Positions 63,344 to 64,000 of a stretch of DNA of 64,000 nucleotides are shown piece by piece. Each line of letters begins with the position of its first letter. The first letter of the stretch is position 1. Source of the stretch: Crotalaria pallida (taxonomy: Eukaryota; Streptophyta; Magnoliopsida; Fabales; Fabaceae); contig CM075650.1 of NCBI GenBank assembly GCA_037953625.1, positions 145,171,206 through 145,235,205 on the forward strand. Reading direction: 5' to 3'. The notes beneath the pieces were generated by a model, which saw only the letters and a list, made by a program, of their open reading frames with translations, was not told the DNA's origin and searched no databases. The translations under genes were made by a program, and so were the position numbers.

Positions 63344-63385
63344 AGCTTGGTACATCAAAAGTTTTTTTTGCTTCTCAATGAAGCC
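63326..63385. repeat. 21-bp direct duplication
   Basis: 'ttttttgcttctcaatgaagc' occurs at about 63327-63347 and again at about 63365-63385, just beyond the KARI fragment. Confidence 0.8.
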
Positions 63386-63783
63386 TGTTGGCTTACCCGA
63401 GAAGTCTATCTCAAATGTGCAATTAATGGAGGTTAAAAATAGAAACTAATAAGTAGGAAGGATTAGGCGGGAAATCAATTTAGTAATCAGATTCTCCTAT
63501 TTTATAGTATGTAGATAAGCAAATCTAACTACTTTCACATTATTTAAGAAGATTAGTTGATTGTATTTAATTTTCTCAAATTTATAAAAAAAATAGAGGT
63601 ATTTTAGGAAAGTGGTATTGAGGATGAAACAAAATTTAAATGAGAAAACAAATTTCTAGGTATATTTTAAGAAAGTAGCATTGAGAATGAAATAAAATTT
63701 AAGAAGATTAGTTACTTTTGTTTATATTTTAAACCAAATGAAATGTGTTTTTTTGTTGCTTATATTTCAAGTCGTAGGGAGTA

Positions 63784-64000
63784 TTGATTTTCATTTAATG
63801 GATATATTAAATGTATTTTAATTGATACTTATGAAGTTTCACTCTAATGGTTACTACCTATATTTTTAAATACTCTCTTAGTTCATAATATAGTTCTTTT
63901 AAGGTTGTGATAATAAATTAAGAAGACTAATTAATATATACTTTTTTTAAAAATTTATACTTTCGTTATTCTTTTTTGTCCTTTACTATCTCTATAATGA
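63784..64000. other. AT-rich intergenic
   Basis: Nothing recognised to the end of the window. Confidence 0.5.

Larger units (their letters stand above)
58374..63515 (-). mobile_element. Non-autonomous Helitron, 5142 bp, gene-capturing
   Basis: On the minus strand it starts TCTACATACTATAAAATAGG (63515 leftward) and ends with the hairpin CCCGTGCG-AC-CGCACGGG (58403-58386), eight bases, then CTAG (58377-58374). The host base is A before it and T after it, the A^T target of Helitrons. No Rep/helicase frame was found. The cargo is a set of unrelated host exon fragments, listed separately. Between them lies AT-rich, probably intronic DNA, including splice-bordered blocks of uncertain origin near 59990-60050 and 60550-60630. 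Confidence 0.93.
58355..63781. mobile_element. Stowaway MITE split by the Helitron
   Basis: The MITE consists of 58355-58373 plus 63516-63781, 285 bp once the insert is ignored. TA flanks both ends (58353-58354, 63782-63783). The left terminus runs across the insertion point (CATCCTCCGACTTAGAATA, then TAAGCAA) and matches the inverted right terminus CTCCCTACGACTTGAAATA, TAAGCAA. Confidence 0.85.

Overview
The window is nuclear DNA from a flowering plant, most likely a eudicot (a legume is plausible but not proven). The signs are AT-rich intergenic DNA, GT-AG introns, a LATERAL ORGAN BOUNDARIES domain gene of the LBD15 type, Ty3/gypsy chromoviruses, Ty1/copia elements, a FAR1-type MULE, Stowaway and hAT MITEs, a SINE and a Helitron. 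Only one gene looks intact and host-encoded: a three-exon LBD15-like transcription factor gene on the minus strand (9178-10415). Almost everything else is mobile DNA or its debris.

Layout. 1-600: edge of a copia element (primer site plus 349-bp LTR). 958-6061: a crowd of small non-autonomous elements, including four GGCTTATTT-type elements (three with perfect 9-bp target duplications, hence MULE-like), two Stowaway-like MITEs and a SINE with a 16-bp duplication. 9178-10970: LBD15 and its GA-rich upstream region. 11865-12413: hAT-type element with an 8-bp duplication. 16280-16841: copia LTR plus primer site. 17-21.9 kb: a decayed MULE carrying a FAR1/FRS-type transposase pseudogene (+) and an ULP1-related pseudogene (-).

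21979-46534 is a 24.5-kb block of Ty3/gypsy Tekay-like chromovirus, all on the minus strand. Its order is LTR (3.3 kb), internal, LTR, scrambled internal, LTR fragment, internal, LTR, truncated internal. The copies share LTRs as in tandem recombination products, and several joints carry short microhomologies. 46535-52258 is non-coding, with two LTR-like termini. 52264-57640 is a complete but degenerate Tnt1/Tork-like copia element with 649-bp LTRs and an AAAGA duplication.

58374-63515 is a 5.1-kb non-autonomous Helitron inserted inside a Stowaway MITE. Joining its two flanks rebuilds the MITE's terminal repeat, which fixes both Helitron ends to the base. The Helitron carries exon fragments of at least three unrelated host genes: the plastid ketol-acid reductoisomerase first exon, an hnRNP Q/LIF2-type RRM exon and an M16 nardilysin-like exon, plus an RPA-like tail. 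This transduplication is the most interesting structure I found. All family assignments come from reading translated sequence by eye; no database search was run.
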